A stretch of 64,000 nucleotides of DNA from Paenarthrobacter nicotinovorans (GCF_021919345.1 NZ_CP089293.1:2418001-2482000); one strand, 5' to 3'. Shown: positions 36,227-45,841, counted from the first letter of the stretch. Notes: generated from the letters alone by a model not told the origin. Translations and numbers: made by a program.

Positions 36227-37714
36227 CTAGGCGCCGGCCGTTTCGAGTACGGCAATGGGAGCGATGACATCCCGGGCCGGGAACGACGGCGGGTTCACGC
36301 CGGCCATTTCTTCCATCACACGGACAACCTGGCAGGAGTAGCCGAACTCGTTGTCGTACCAGACGTACAGCACGAGGTTCTTGTCGTTGGAGATCGTGGC
36401 GAGGCCATCGACGATGCCGGCCCGACGGGAGCCGACGAAGTCCGTCGAGACTACATCGGGAGAATCGATGTAATCGATCTGCTTGCGGAGATCGGAATGC
36501 AGCGACATTTCACGCAGGAAGTCGTTGACCTCGTCGCGCGTGGTGCCCTTCTCCAGGTTGAGGTTCAGGATGGCCATGGAGACGTCCGGGGTGGGTACAC
36601 GGATGGCGTTGCCTGTCAGCTTTCCCTGCAGTTCGGGAAGGGCCTTGGCCACTGCCTTGGCGGCACCGGTCTCCGTGATCACCATATTCAGCGCAGCGGA
36701 GCGTCCGCGGCGGTCACCCTTGTGGAAGTTGTCGATCAGGTTCTGGTCGTTGGTAAACGAGTGGACAGTCTCGACGTGGCCGTGAATGATGCCGAACTTG
36801 TCGTTGATGGCCTTCAGCACCGGAGTGATGGCGTTCGTGGTGCAGGATGCGGCGGTGACGATCTTGTCGTCGTCACTGATGTCGCGGTGGTTGATGCCGT
36901 GAACAATATTCTTGAGGTCACCCTTGCCCGGCGCCGTCAGCAGGACGCGGGCAACGCCCTTGCTCTGCAGGTGCTGGGAGAGGCCATCGGCGTCGCGCCA
37001 GCGTCCGGTGTTGTCGACCACCAGGGCGTCCTTGATTCCGTACTCGGTGTAATCAATAGTTGCGGGGTTGTCCGAGTAGATGACCTGTACCTGGACGCCG
37101 TTGGCGGTGATGGTGTTGGCTTCCTCATCCACACGGATGGTGCCTTCGAAGGAACCGTGAACGGAGTCGCGACGCAGCAGGCTCGCGCGCTTCACGAGGT
37201 CGTTGTCGGCGCCCTTGCGGACCACGATGGCGCGCAAGCGCAGGCCGTGGCCGCCACCGGCCTTTTCGATCAGGATGCGGGCCAGCAGACGGCCGATACG
37301 CCCGAAACCGTAAAGAACGACGTCGGTGCTGGTGCGGTCGTCAGCGCCGCGCTTGCCAACGATCTCGGCGAGCTCGGAGCGCAAGTACTCGTCCAGGGAG
37401 GCGCCATTGCCTTCTGCCCGGTACTTTTCGGTCAAACGTGCAATATCAATGGCTGCTGCGCCGAGCTCCAGCTCGGAAAGGGCGTTCAGCAGGGGTGCCG
37501 TCTCCTCGAGCAGGAGCTCGTGGTTGCTCATCCGGCGTGCAAAGCGGTGGGCCTTGAGGATGTTCATGGTGGACTTGTTGATCAAGCTCCGGCCGTGGAT
37601 GCTGGTGACCACGTTGTTTTCCCGGTACAACCGGCCGATCACCGGAATCATGGCCTCGGCGAGAGCCTCCCGGCCCATCCACTTATCAAGACAAGAATCT
37701 GACGTCTGGCTCAC
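36227..37714 (-). CDS. gap: Glyceraldehyde-3-phosphate dehydrogenase, long type
   Basis: A 495-residue GAPDH. The usual fold begins after an extra N-terminal region of about 125 residues: the Rossmann motif is YGFGRIGRLLAR, and the catalytic Cys291 is in SCTTNA. The downstream elements HSFTNDQNLIDN and YDNEFGYSCQVVRV are present. Long GAPDHs of this kind (about 480 residues) exist beside the classical form in several actinobacteria and have been linked to the NADP/gluconeogenic direction; that role here is inference. The start is a GTG behind AAGGAAGG. Its leader contains a terminator-like hairpin. Confidence 0.9.
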   Translation of the reverse strand: MSQTSDSCLDKWMGREALAEAMIPVIGRLYRENNVVTSIHGRSLINKSTMNILKAHRFARRMSNHELLLEETAPLLNALSELELGAAAIDIARLTEKYRAEGNGASLDEYLRSELAEIVGKRGADDRTSTDVVLYGFGRIGRLLARILIEKAGGGHGLRLRAIVVRKGADNDLVKRASLLRRDSVHGSFEGTIRVDEEANTITANGVQVQVIYSDNPATIDYTEYGIKDALVVDNTGRWRDADGLSQHLQSKGVARVLLTAPGKGDLKNIVHGINHRDISDDDKIVTAASCTTNAITPVLKAINDKFGIIHGHVETVHSFTNDQNLIDNFHKGDRRGRSAALNMVITETGAAKAVAKALPELQGKLTGNAIRVPTPDVSMAILNLNLEKGTTRDEVNDFLREMSLHSDLRKQIDYIDSPDVVSTDFVGSRRAGIVDGLATISNDKNLVLYVWYDNEFGYSCQVVRVMEEMAGVNPPSFPARDVIAPIAVLETAGA

Positions 37715-37840
37715 AGAACTACCTTCCTTGGGTCAACCACATACGTCCTCGTATGCGGATGGCGGCGGCCGCCCGGAGTAGTCCTGCGGCACATGCGCCG
37801 GCGGGCTTCGGTCCACCCACAGCGCCTTGAACGAGAGCAA

Positions 37841-37875
37841 AGAAAATCCGCCGGCTGCGAACGCAGTCCCGGCGG
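37841..37875 (-). terminator. Terminator-like hairpin in the gap leader / after rnpB
   Basis: CCGCCGG (37848-37854) pairs with CCGGCGG (37869-37875), with an inner stem CTGCG/CGCAG; read leftwards it is followed by ATTTTCTTT. It lies downstream of rnpB and of the TAGAAT hexamer at 37899, so it may end the rnpB transcript, attenuate gap, or both. Confidence 0.6.
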
Positions 37876-37898
37876 CAGAACATCTACGTTCAGTAACC

Positions 37899-37904
37899 AT
37901 TCTA
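37899..37904 (-). promoter_or_regulatory. Putative -10 box of gap
   Basis: TAGAAT on the reverse strand, giving a leader of about 180 nt that includes the hairpin at 37848-37875. Confidence 0.4.
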
Positions 37905-37977
37905 GGCGGGAAGGTCGGGGCATGGTCGTCCCGGAGGCGTGAAATCACTCACACGCCCGTCATTCAGGGAGTCATAA

Positions 37978-38370
37978 ATGGATGGGTTGACCGATACGCC
38001 GGGTTCTGTCATCCCCTTCCGTTACCGGAAAGGGAGAGGCGGCCATCCATCTACGAACGCCGTTGCCGACGCCCTCCAGCAGCCTACCCGGACACTCGGG
38101 CGAGCAGCCCTCGAACGTGTCCTGTCTGGCCTTGCTCCGGGTGGGGTTTACCTAGCCTCCCCGGTCACCCAGGGAGCTGGTGGTCTCTTACACCACCGTT
38201 TCACCCTTACCTGCTGCCCGGTGCAATACCGGGACGCAGGCGGTCTGTTCTCTGTGGCACTGGCCTGCGGGTTACCCCGAGTGGGCGTTACCCACCACCC
38301 TGCTCTGTGGAGCCCGGACGTTCCTCGAGCCACTTTCGTGACGCGCGGCCGCCTGGTCAACCCATCCGCC
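37978..38370 (-). ncRNA. rnpB: RNase P RNA, bacterial type A
   Basis: About 393 nt. The universal core is clear on the reverse strand: CGAGGAACGTCCGGGCTCCA near the 5' end, GGTAAACCCCACCCGGAGCA in the middle and ACAGAACCCGGCGTATCGG near the 3' end. The terminal helix P1 pairs GGATGGGTTGACC with GGTCAACCCATCC. The RNA is the catalytic part of RNase P, which trims tRNA 5' ends. Ends are set from the P1 helix and may be off by a few bases. Confidence 0.95.
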
Positions 38371-38374
38371 GTAC

Positions 38375-38380
38375 AGTCTA
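38375..38380 (-). promoter_or_regulatory. Putative -10 box of rnpB
   Basis: TAGACT on the reverse strand, about 6 nt before the RNase P RNA 5' end. Confidence 0.55.
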
Positions 38381-38409
38381 CCGGCGTCCAGGACGGCCCA
38401 AGTCACCGG

Positions 38410-38415
38410 TAATAT
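38410..38415 (+). promoter_or_regulatory. Putative -10 of a leaderless transcript (yaaA)
   Basis: TAATAT followed by 6 nt and the GTG at 38422. It is only about 30 nt from the divergent rnpB -10. Confidence 0.5.
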
Positions 38416-38421
38416 CGACTG

Positions 38422-39186
38422 GTGCTGATTCTCCTGCCGCCCTCAGAAGGCAAAACCCCCGCCCTCAAAGGACCTGCCATCGAATGGGAGTCGCTGAGCT
38501 TCCCGGAACTGAACCCGTACCGGGCCAAGGTCCTTGAAGCTCTGGGGACAGTGAGCGCGCACGAGGACGCCCTGGCGTTACTGGGCGTCGGCGCCTCGCT
38601 GCGGGACGACGTCGAACGTAATACCCGGCTGCACGCCGAACCGGCGGCTCCCGCGCACCAGGTCTACTCAGGGGTCTTGTACGACGCCCTCGGCTTCAAG
38701 AGCATGACGCCGGCCCAGCGCCGCAAGGCGACGGAGTCCATCCTGGTTGTTTCCGCTTTGTGGGGAGCCATTGGCTTTGGTGACCACGTGCCCGCCTACC
38801 GTCTGTCGATGGGAACCGCACTGCCCGACGTCGGACGCCTCGCCTCCTATTGGAAGCCGCAGCTGAACGCCGCCCTCGCCCAGCGGGTCGACGGCGAACT
38901 GCTGGTGGACTGCCGCTCCAGCACCTACGCCGCAGCGTGGGCTCCCCCGGCCGCACAGACGGTGAACGTCAATGTGTTCAACGAGGCGAACGGCAAGCGC
39001 ACCGTGGTGAGCCACTTCGCCAAGCACACCAGGGGTGAGTTGGCACGGCATCTGCTGACCAGGCGCGGCAAGGCTCCGGAAACTCCGGATCAGCTCCTGA
39101 AGGCCGCCAGCGAAATCCGGACCGCCGAACTGGTTGAGGGCACCGCCCGGAAGCCACACGCCCTGAACATCATTCTGTCCAACTAA
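38422..39186 (+). CDS. yaaA: Peroxide stress protein YaaA (DUF328/UPF0246)
   Basis: A 254-residue YaaA-family protein. Recognisable segments are LILLPPSEGKTP at the N-terminus, SGVLYDALGF, SALWGAIGFGDHVPAYRLSM, and VNVNVFNEANGKRTVVSHFAKHTRGELAR. In E. coli YaaA lowers intracellular iron and limits oxidative DNA damage; a similar role is inferred. The GTG start is set by the leaderless pattern and the family N-terminus. Confidence 0.92.
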   Translation: MLILLPPSEGKTPALKGPAIEWESLSFPELNPYRAKVLEALGTVSAHEDALALLGVGASLRDDVERNTRLHAEPAAPAHQVYSGVLYDALGFKSMTPAQRRKATESILVVSALWGAIGFGDHVPAYRLSMGTALPDVGRLASYWKPQLNAALAQRVDGELLVDCRSSTYAAAWAPPAAQTVNVNVFNEANGKRTVVSHFAKHTRGELARHLLTRRGKAPETPDQLLKAASEIRTAELVEGTARKPHALNIILSN

Positions 39187-39204
39187 GGCCGTGCCCGGGT
39201 CAGG

Positions 39205-39942
39205 TCAGTTCCACTCCGCTGAACGGACCAGGATGACGCCGGAGTCCGGGCAGAAAACGATGTCGTCCTCCGCTGCGGCTTTGACCTCGGCAAGGTCACC
39301 TGGGCTGAGCATCATCCCCGAGCCTTCGGACTTTCCGTGGAACAGCCGGGCAGCACCGACTCCACGCTTGGCGATGGTCTTTTCGTACACCGCGAGCATC
39401 CCCGGGTCCAGCGCCTCGGCGAATACAGCCCGTTGCCCGCGAACCACTGTCTCCTCGGCCGCGATCTCCGCGATCGCTTCGTCCAGTTCAGAGCGGATGC
39501 TGCCGAACGAACCCTGGATGTCGTCAACAATGGCTTGCTGGGCAGCCTGGCGTTCACGCAGGGTGTCCAGGCGCTCCAGGATCTCAAGCTCAACGTCTTC
39601 AAGGTCCGAACGGCGCTTGTTCAGCGAGGCGATGTCGTTCTGCAGCGCCACCAGGTCCTTGGACAACCCGGTTCCGCTGTTCAGCCGGGTTTCATCGCGC
39701 TCGATGCGGGACGCAACCTGTTCGACGTCGGCTTCCGCGCGGCGCAGTTCGGCTTCGGCGTCATGGACAGCGATTTTGGCCGCCCCGAGTTCACCGTTGG
39801 CCACACTGAGGGCGTCCGTCAGGTCAGTAATGCGGGGATCGTTTTCCAGCACCTTCCGGCGGCCCGCCAACGACTTGAGCTTGGCATCCAGCCCCTGCAG
39901 TTCAAGCAATTTCAATTGTTCTGCCGGTGCTGCTTTCGCCAC
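39205..39942 (-). CDS. CdsZ/DUF164-type coiled-coil protein with degraded zinc ribbon
   Basis: A 245-residue protein dominated by a long coiled coil (about residues 10-190), then a C-terminal domain. In the zinc-ribbon (C4, DUF164) family two C-x2-C pairs are expected there; here the first pair is replaced (ARLFHGKSEGSGM) and the second reads FCPDSG, leaving one Cys. It probably no longer binds zinc. Family members are thought to interact with ribosome-related partners or act as scaffolds. The gene lies next to the Nif3-like gene, a common actinobacterial pairing. Confidence 0.8.
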   Translation of the reverse strand: MAKAAPAEQLKLLELQGLDAKLKSLAGRRKVLENDPRITDLTDALSVANGELGAAKIAVHDAEAELRRAEADVEQVASRIERDETRLNSGTGLSKDLVALQNDIASLNKRRSDLEDVELEILERLDTLRERQAAQQAIVDDIQGSFGSIRSELDEAIAEIAAEETVVRGQRAVFAEALDPGMLAVYEKTIAKRGVGAARLFHGKSEGSGMMLSPGDLAEVKAAAEDDIVFCPDSGVILVRSAEWN

Positions 39943-40000
39943 GCTTACCTCCGCTTGTCGCCGCCGGTCCTGGAGATCAGGTCCGGCCCTTTCCTAGACT

Positions 40001-40927
40001 CTAGTCGCCGCCGGGAGTCAGTATGAAGTCCCAAGGGTCACTGTTGGTACTGCTGACGCGGATATCGACGTCGTAGCCCTGGTCAGCGAGCACGTTGCCC
40101 AACGCTTCTGCGGCGGCTGGAAGCCACAGCCATTCACTCGCAAAGTGCGATACGTCAATCAGGTACGGCCGCCCGTTGGTGGCCCCCTCACGCGCTTCGG
40201 AGGCCGGATGATGCCGCATGTCCGCTGTGACGTACACATCGGCATGGTTGGCCCGGACGGCGTCGAACAAACTGTCCCCGGCGCCGCCGCAGACGGCAAC
40301 ACGCCGCACCAGGCCGTCTTTGTCGCCGGCAACCCGGACCCCGCCCGCCACGGCGGGCAGCATTTCAAAGACACGGGCCGCAAAGTCGCCCAGGGTTTCA
40401 AGCTCCGGAAGATCGCCCACCCTGCCGATTCCTTCTTCCGGCAATCCGTTGGATGCCTGGGTCAGGGGCGCCACGTTCTCCAGACCGAAGGCATCTGCCA
40501 GGACGTCCGACACTCCGCCAACGGCTGAGTCACCATTCGTGTGCACGGTAAGCAGGCCAGTGCCCGCTTCGATCAATCGGTGGACAGCGAGGCCCTTGGC
40601 CGACGTTGCGGCAACGGAGTTCACCCCTTTGAGCAACAGGGGGTGATGGGTAATAAGGAGCCCGGCACCCCATTCGATGGCTTCATCGATAACGGCCAGG
40701 GTGGGATCCACGGCAAAGAGGACTTTGGTCACCGGGACCGTGGGGCGCCCGACAACCAGGCCGACTTCGTCCCAATCCTCGGCGAGGGACTCGGGCCAGA
40801 GTTCTTCAACAGCCAACAACACCTGGCCGAGGGTAGGTTCGCCGCTGGCCCCAACTGTTTCTTCGTGTTCTGTTTCGTCATCTTCGACGGAATCCGCATC
40901 AGAAATGCCAGTGTTCACTGCTTCCAT
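40001..40927 (-). CDS. Nif3-like dinuclear metal centre protein
   Basis: A 308-residue NIF3/GTP-cyclohydrolase-I-type-2 family protein. The two-metal site signatures are LITHHPLLLKG, VHTNGDSAVGG (usually HTNLD) and the terminal HFASEW motif with His and Glu. The family assembles as hexamers with a dinuclear metal site; its biochemical role is unresolved. The start is uncertain: the ATG at 40927 (MEAVNTG) or an upstream GTG at 40942. About 25 acidic residues precede the domain. Confidence 0.85.
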   Translation of the reverse strand: MEAVNTGISDADSVEDDETEHEETVGASGEPTLGQVLLAVEELWPESLAEDWDEVGLVVGRPTVPVTKVLFAVDPTLAVIDEAIEWGAGLLITHHPLLLKGVNSVAATSAKGLAVHRLIEAGTGLLTVHTNGDSAVGGVSDVLADAFGLENVAPLTQASNGLPEEGIGRVGDLPELETLGDFAARVFEMLPAVAGGVRVAGDKDGLVRRVAVCGGAGDSLFDAVRANHADVYVTADMRHHPASEAREGATNGRPYLIDVSHFASEWLWLPAAAEALGNVLADQGYDVDIRVSSTNSDPWDFILTPGGD

Positions 40928-41051
40928 ATCCCTATTCTTCACTACCGGGCCGGTTCAGGCAGTCCTGGTCACTTGTGCAGCTGCCCGGTGCCGTAATTCT
41001 CCCGTAAGGTGAAGCGGGAATCATCAGGCCATCCCAACCATTGAAGAGAAC

Positions 41052-41576
41052 ATGAAAACTTTCGTACTTGGCGGCGGCTGCTTCTGGTGCCTGGATGCCG
41101 TTTACCAGAAAACCCGCGGGGTCAGCTCGGTTGTCTCCGGCTACACCGGCGGCCACGTCCGCAATCCCGATTACTACGAAGTGTGCTCCGGGACCACCGG
41201 TCACGCGGAGGTGGTTGCGGTGACATTCGATGAAACTGTTGTTCCGGAAGAAGTCATCCTGGACATGTTCTTCGCCCTGCACGACCCCACCACCCTGAAC
41301 CGGCAGGGCTACGACGTCGGGACCCAGTACCGGTCCTCGATGTTCTACACCACCACCGAGGAGAAGGTCTTGTTCGAGGAAGCCATCGAACGCGCCCAGG
41401 CCTTGTGGTCCGACCCGATTGTGACTGAAGTGGTGCCGCTCCCGGACTTCTACGAGGCCGAGGAAGTCCACCAGAATTACTATGCAAAGTTTCCGTACCA
41501 GGGATACTGCCAGGTGATCATTAACCCCAAGCTGGCAAAGGCCAGGAAATATTACTCTGCATGGCTTACTGCTTAG
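41052..41576 (+). CDS. msrA: Peptide methionine (S)-S-oxide reductase
   Basis: A 174-residue MsrA that reduces Met-S-sulfoxide in proteins. The catalytic motif is GCFWC with Cys10 and Cys13, and the family's GYTGG and GHAEVV segments follow. It has the short form without an N-terminal extension. A weak GAAGAG precedes the ATG. It is followed by cysK and cysE, a thiol/sulfur-themed set. Confidence 0.95.
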   Translation: MKTFVLGGGCFWCLDAVYQKTRGVSSVVSGYTGGHVRNPDYYEVCSGTTGHAEVVAVTFDETVVPEEVILDMFFALHDPTTLNRQGYDVGTQYRSSMFYTTTEEKVLFEEAIERAQALWSDPIVTEVVPLPDFYEAEEVHQNYYAKFPYQGYCQVIINPKLAKARKYYSAWLTA

Positions 41577-41643
41577 CAGCGTTTCGATCCGGCTGGTTAG
41601 GCTGACCTCAGCAATCCCTCTTCAGAGATAGGCGTAAATTTTC

Positions 41644-42579
41644 ATGGCAAGGATCTACGACGACGTTACTCAGCTGGTCGGCCGCACCCCGCTGGTTCGA
41701 TTGAACCGGCTCACCGAGGGCCTTGACGCCCAGGTTGCCGTCAAGCTTGAGTTCTACAACCCCGCCAACAGCGTCAAGGACCGCATTGGTGTAGCCATCA
41801 TTGACGCCGCCGAAAAGTCCGGTGCCTTGAAGCCGGGCGGAACGATCGTCGAGGGTACCTCAGGCAACACGGGCATTGCCCTCGCACTCGTGGGCGCGGC
41901 ACGCGGCTACAAGGTCATCCTGACCATGCCCGAAACCATGTCCACCGAACGCCGTGTCATGCTGCGCGCTTACGGTGCCGAAATCGTCCTGACCCCGGGT
42001 TCCGAAGGCATGCGTGGGGCCGTCGAGAAGGCCCAGGAGATCGTCGCCAACACGGAGAACTCCATCTGGGCCCAGCAGTTCGCCAACGAGGCCAACCCGG
42101 CGATCCACCGCGCCACCACGGCCGAGGAAGTCTGGAACGACACCGACGGCGAAGTTGACATCTTCGTAGCAGGCGTAGGAACCGGTGGCACCATCACCGG
42201 CGTGGGCCAGGTCCTCAAGGAACGCAAGCCCGGAGTCCAGATTGTTGCCGTCGAACCCAAGGATTCGGCCATCCTCAACGGTGGCGCTCCCGGTCCCCAC
42301 AAGATCCAGGGCATCGGCGCCAACTTCGTGCCCGAGATCCTGGACACCAACGTCTACGACGAAGTCCTTGACGCCACCCTTGAGGACTCCGTGCGGGTTG
42401 CCCGGGACCTCGGTGCCCGCGAAGGCATCCTCGGCGGCATCTCCTCCGGTGCCATCGTGTGGGCCGCGCTCGAACTCGCAAAGCGTCCGGAGAATGCCGG
42501 CAAGCTGATCGTGGCCGTCGTCTGTGACTTCGGGGAGCGTTACATCTCCACCGTGCTGTTCGATGACATCCGCGGCTAA
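41644..42579 (+). CDS. cysK: Cysteine synthase A (O-acetylserine sulfhydrylase)
   Basis: A 311-residue PLP enzyme making cysteine from O-acetylserine and sulfide. The PLP lysine is Lys45 in NSVKDRIG; the substrate loop GTSGNTG and the PLP-phosphate loop [10 protein letters not shown] are present. It precedes cysE by 41 nt, giving the complete two-step serine-to-cysteine pathway in one operon. Confidence 0.96.
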   Translation: MARIYDDVTQLVGRTPLVRLNRLTEGLDAQVAVKLEFYNPANSVKDRIGVAIIDAAEKSGALKPGGTIVEGTSGNTGIALALVGAARGYKVILTMPETMSTERRVMLRAYGAEIVLTPGSEGMRGAVEKAQEIVANTENSIWAQQFANEANPAIHRATTAEEVWNDTDGEVDIFVAGVGTGGTITGVGQVLKERKPGVQIVAVEPKDSAILNGGAPGPHKIQGIGANFVPEILDTNVYDEVLDATLEDSVRVARDLGAREGILGGISSGAIVWAALELAKRPENAGKLIVAVVCDFGERYISTVLFDDIRG

Positions 42580-42620
42580 CACAACGCCTGCACACCTTCA
42601 TTTCCTGTAGAAAGGTCTTT

Positions 42621-43205
42621 GTGAGCTTCTTCGCAAGACTTAAGGAAGACCTCGACGCCGCCCGGTCCCACGACCCGGCGGCGCGAGGTTCTTTTGAGAA
42701 CTTTTTCGCCTACTCCGGATTGCATGCCATCTGGGCGCACCGCCTGACCCACAAGCTCTGGCAAAACCCGGCGCTCCGTTTTCCGGCGCGCCTGATTTCG
42801 CAGCTCGCGAGGTTCCTGACGGGCATCGAGATCCACCCCGGGGCCACGATTGGCCGCAGGTTCTTTATCGACCACGGCATGGGCGTCGTCATCGGTGAGA
42901 CATCGGAAATCGGCGATGACGTGATGATCTACCACGGTGTCACGCTCGGCGGCCGCTCCCTGGCCAAGGTCAAGCGCCACCCCACCATCGGTGACAGGGT
43001 GACCATTGGTGCCGGCGCGAAGGTATTGGGCCCCATCACCATCGGAGCAGACAGTGCTGTTGGTGCGAATGCCGTAGTAGTGAAGGACGCTCCACCAGAG
43101 TCGATCATCACTGGAATTCCGGCGACCTGGCGGCACCGGGACGCCAGGTCAGAGACGAAGCCTGCAGTGGATCCGGCCGAGTATTACATCGAATACCGCA
43201 TCTAG
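42621..43205 (+). CDS. cysE: Serine O-acetyltransferase
   Basis: A 194-residue left-handed beta-helix acetyltransferase that makes O-acetylserine for CysK. The hexapeptide repeat region runs from about residue 70 ([23 protein letters not shown]) to 165. It is the short bacterial form with a reduced N-terminal domain. The start is a GTG behind GAAAGG. Its C-terminus ends EYYIEYRI; the Ile-terminated tail used by CysE to dock into CysK is kept, supporting a cysteine synthase complex. The stop overlaps the convergent SDR stop by 4 nt. Confidence 0.95.
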   Translation: MSFFARLKEDLDAARSHDPAARGSFENFFAYSGLHAIWAHRLTHKLWQNPALRFPARLISQLARFLTGIEIHPGATIGRRFFIDHGMGVVIGETSEIGDDVMIYHGVTLGGRSLAKVKRHPTIGDRVTIGAGAKVLGPITIGADSAVGANAVVVKDAPPESIITGIPATWRHRDARSETKPAVDPAEYYIEYRI

Positions 43206-44041
43206 CCGGCCAGTCCTTTGTAGAAGTTCAGGAACACGGCGTCGAACGCCCTGTCCGGAAGAATCCTTCGCATTGCCAGAACGCTCCAGGCCCCCCGCCC
43301 TACCGGGTAGCGGGTCCTGGGGCGTTTTGCCTTTGCTGCCCGGACGATGGCTTTTGCCACCACCGTTGCCGGAGTGGAAAGCACGTGGCCATCACCCGAG
43401 GTGGATGCCAGCGCTGCGGCAACAATATGCGCTTGATCGGCGTACGGGCCATCGCCTGACGTGGCCAGCAGCCCCTCGCCGGCAATGGTGCCCCATTCGG
43501 TGTCGGTCCCTGACGGTTCGATGATGACGACGTCGATGCCGTGCGGCTTCAGTTCCAGGCGCAGCGAGTCGCTCATCCCCTCCACGGCAAACTTGGTGCC
43601 GTGGTACCAAGCGCCCAGGGGCTCGTAGATCTTTCCCCCGATGGATGTGACATTGATGATCCTGCCTTTCCCTGCCGCCCGCATCTGCGGAAGAACCAGC
43701 TGGGTCATCCTTGCAAGGCCCAGGACATTGACGTCGAATTGCCGCCTCCCCTCGGCCAGGGGGACCTCTTCAAGGGAGCCGTAGGAACCATAGCCTGCGT
43801 TGTTGACCAGCACGTCCACGCGTCCGTGGGCGGCTTCCACTTGCGCCACCGCTGACATCATCGATTCCTCGGAGGTCACGTCGAGCGACAGTACGGTTAT
43901 CCCGTGGTCCTTCAGGGGCTCCATCATGTCGACGCGACGCGCACCTGCGTAGACAGTAAAGCCCGCCCCTGCCAGGGCAAGGGCCGTCGCGAATCCGATA
44001 CCCGTGGAGGCGCCTGTAACAAGTGCGATGCTGGCTGGCAT
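43202..44041 (-). CDS. Short-chain dehydrogenase/reductase
   Basis: A 279-residue classical SDR with the cofactor motif [19 protein letters not shown] and the active-site Y-x3-K as YHGTK. It resembles the group of oxidoreductases often annotated as retinol-dehydrogenase-like or 'oxidoreductase' with a C-terminal [21 protein letters not shown] segment. The substrate is unknown. It is convergent with cysE, stop codons overlapping by CTAG. Confidence 0.85.
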   Translation of the reverse strand: MPASIALVTGASTGIGFATALALAGAGFTVYAGARRVDMMEPLKDHGITVLSLDVTSEESMMSAVAQVEAAHGRVDVLVNNAGYGSYGSLEEVPLAEGRRQFDVNVLGLARMTQLVLPQMRAAGKGRIINVTSIGGKIYEPLGAWYHGTKFAVEGMSDSLRLELKPHGIDVVIIEPSGTDTEWGTIAGEGLLATSGDGPYADQAHIVAAALASTSGDGHVLSTPATVVAKAIVRAAKAKRPRTRYPVGRGAWSVLAMRRILPDRAFDAVFLNFYKGLAG

Positions 44042-44090
44042 TGTCTGTCCTTTGCTGGTGGCCCAGCACCTGAACGGGAGCTCCGTTAAG

Positions 44091-44137
44091 GCAAAGGCCG
44101 GCTCCTTCCAGCGTAATAGGAAGGAGCCGGCCTTTGC
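44091..44137 (-). terminator. Terminator after gnd
   Basis: Perfect 19-bp arms (44091-44109 and 44119-44137, centred on GGCCGGCTCC) with a 9-nt loop. It lies 29 nt past the gnd stop. The T-tract is short. Confidence 0.75.
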
Positions 44138-44165
44138 GCGGTGGTGTTAGTGACCCACGTGGCTG

Positions 44166-45602
44166 CTAGTGGGTGTCGACAGCCGAGATCTCGGACTTGT
44201 CTTCGCCCCACAGGGTGTGGAACGTGCCCTCGGTGTCTACTCGGCCGTAGGTGTGTGCACCGAAGAGGTCGCGCTGTCCCTGGATCAGGGCGGCGGCGAC
44301 CCGCTTGCGGCGGAGGCCGTCGTAGTAAGCCAGGGAGGAGGAGAACACCGGTACCGGAATGCCCAGCTGCACGGCCGTGGCCACAACGCGGCGCCAGGCC
44401 GGGAGTGCCTCTGCGATGGCCTTCGTGAAGGCCGGTGCAAACAGCAGGTTCGCGGGCTTCTCATCGGCAGCGTAGGCCTTGGTGATGTCCTTGAGCAGCT
44501 CTGCACGGATGATGCAGCCTGCACGCCACAGGGAAGCGATCTCGTCCAGCTTGAGGTCCCAGCCGTATTCCTTGGCTGCGGAGGTCAGCATGTCCAGGCC
44601 CTGTGCGTAGGACACGAGCTTGGAGGCGTAGAGTGCCTGGCGGACGTCCTCGACGAACGTCTCCGGGATTTCCACGGAAGCCTCTTCACCGGCGAGCAGC
44701 TCCTGGCCGAGCTTGCGCTGCTCGGTCTGGGAAGACAGCGCGCGGGCAAACACGGACTCTGCAATGCCGGAGACCGGTGAGCCGAGTTCAAGGGCGGAGA
44801 TGACCGTCCAGCGGCCGGTGCCCTTCTGGCCTGCAGCGTCAACGACGACATCAACGAACGGCTTGCCGGTCTTGGCATCGACGTGGCCGAGAACCTCAGC
44901 GGAGATTTCGATCAGGAACGAGGACAGATCGCCCTTGTTCCACTCAGCGAAGATCTTGGACTGTTCGGCGGGCTCAATGCCTGCACCGGAGCGGAGAAGG
45001 TCGAATGCTTCGCCGATGACCTGCATGTCGGCGTATTCGATGCCGTTGTGGACCATCTTGACGAAGTGGCCGGCGCCATCGGTGCCGATCCAAGCGCAGC
45101 AGGGTTCGCCGTCGACCTTGGCGGAAATCTTTTCCAGGAGCGGGCCGAGCGCGTCGTAGGACTCACGGGAGCCGCCGGGCATGATGGAGGGGCCGTTCAG
45201 CGCGCCTTCTTCACCACCGGAAACACCGACACCGACGAAGTGAAGGTCCTTCTTGGCCAGCGCTGCTTCGCGGCGGCGGGTGTCCTCGTAGTGCGAGTTG
45301 CCGGCGTCGATGATGATGTCGCCGGCCTCGAGCAGCGGTTCCAGCTGCTCGATGACGTTGTCGACGGGGGCACCTGCCTTGACCATGATGAGGACGCGGC
45401 GGGGCTTTTCGAGAGAGTCGACGAGTTCCTGCAGCGTTTCCGTGCGGATGAAGTCGCCTTCCGTGCCGTGCTTTTCCAGCAGGGCGTCAGTCTTTTCCAC
45501 GGAGCGGTTGTGGAGAGCCACGGTGAAGCCGTTGCGTGCGAGGTTGCGGGCCAGGTTGGCGCCCATCACCGCAAGGCCGGTGACACCGATGTGTGCTGAC
45601 AT
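44166..45602 (-). CDS. gnd: 6-phosphogluconate dehydrogenase, decarboxylating
   Basis: A 478-residue enzyme converting 6-phosphogluconate to ribulose 5-phosphate with NADP reduction. The N-terminal Rossmann motif is GLAVMGANLARN; the family signature IIDAGNSHYEDT and the catalytic K in FVKMVHNGIEY (with His and Asn) are present. The start at 45602 (MSAHIGVTG) has GGAG upstream. It is divergent from a GntR/FCD regulator, and a TACGTA palindrome lies between them. Confidence 0.96.
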   Translation of the reverse strand: MSAHIGVTGLAVMGANLARNLARNGFTVALHNRSVEKTDALLEKHGTEGDFIRTETLQELVDSLEKPRRVLIMVKAGAPVDNVIEQLEPLLEAGDIIIDAGNSHYEDTRRREAALAKKDLHFVGVGVSGGEEGALNGPSIMPGGSRESYDALGPLLEKISAKVDGEPCCAWIGTDGAGHFVKMVHNGIEYADMQVIGEAFDLLRSGAGIEPAEQSKIFAEWNKGDLSSFLIEISAEVLGHVDAKTGKPFVDVVVDAAGQKGTGRWTVISALELGSPVSGIAESVFARALSSQTEQRKLGQELLAGEEASVEIPETFVEDVRQALYASKLVSYAQGLDMLTSAAKEYGWDLKLDEIASLWRAGCIIRAELLKDITKAYAADEKPANLLFAPAFTKAIAEALPAWRRVVATAVQLGIPVPVFSSSLAYYDGLRRKRVAAALIQGQRDLFGAHTYGRVDTEGTFHTLWGEDKSEISAVDTH

Positions 45603-45693
45603 CAAAACTCCAATTCGTTCGTGTGCAAACAGTCCCGACGTAGCCATGGGGGCACGCGGGAAGCGATTTCAAAACCAGGGGCTGTAATAAACC

Positions 45694-45701
45694 ATACGTA
45701 T
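45694..45701. promoter_or_regulatory. AT-rich palindrome between gnd and the GntR gene
   Basis: ATACGTAT, a perfect 8-bp palindrome in an AT-rich stretch (AAACC...TATAAACC) of the 252-bp divergent region. It is a possible GntR operator. A palindrome with the same TACGTA core lies in the divergent region at 49382-49393. Confidence 0.4.
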
Positions 45702-45841
45702 ATAAACCTTGGGCGGGAAAGCGGCGCCCACGTTGTGGAAGCTGCCGCGTCATAAACAGTCTATGATGCCCGGCGGCTGCTGAGGCGGCTCGGAATGCGT
45801 TCCCGGCACGGATACCGGCATCCCCGGTCGCCCCGCGCCAC

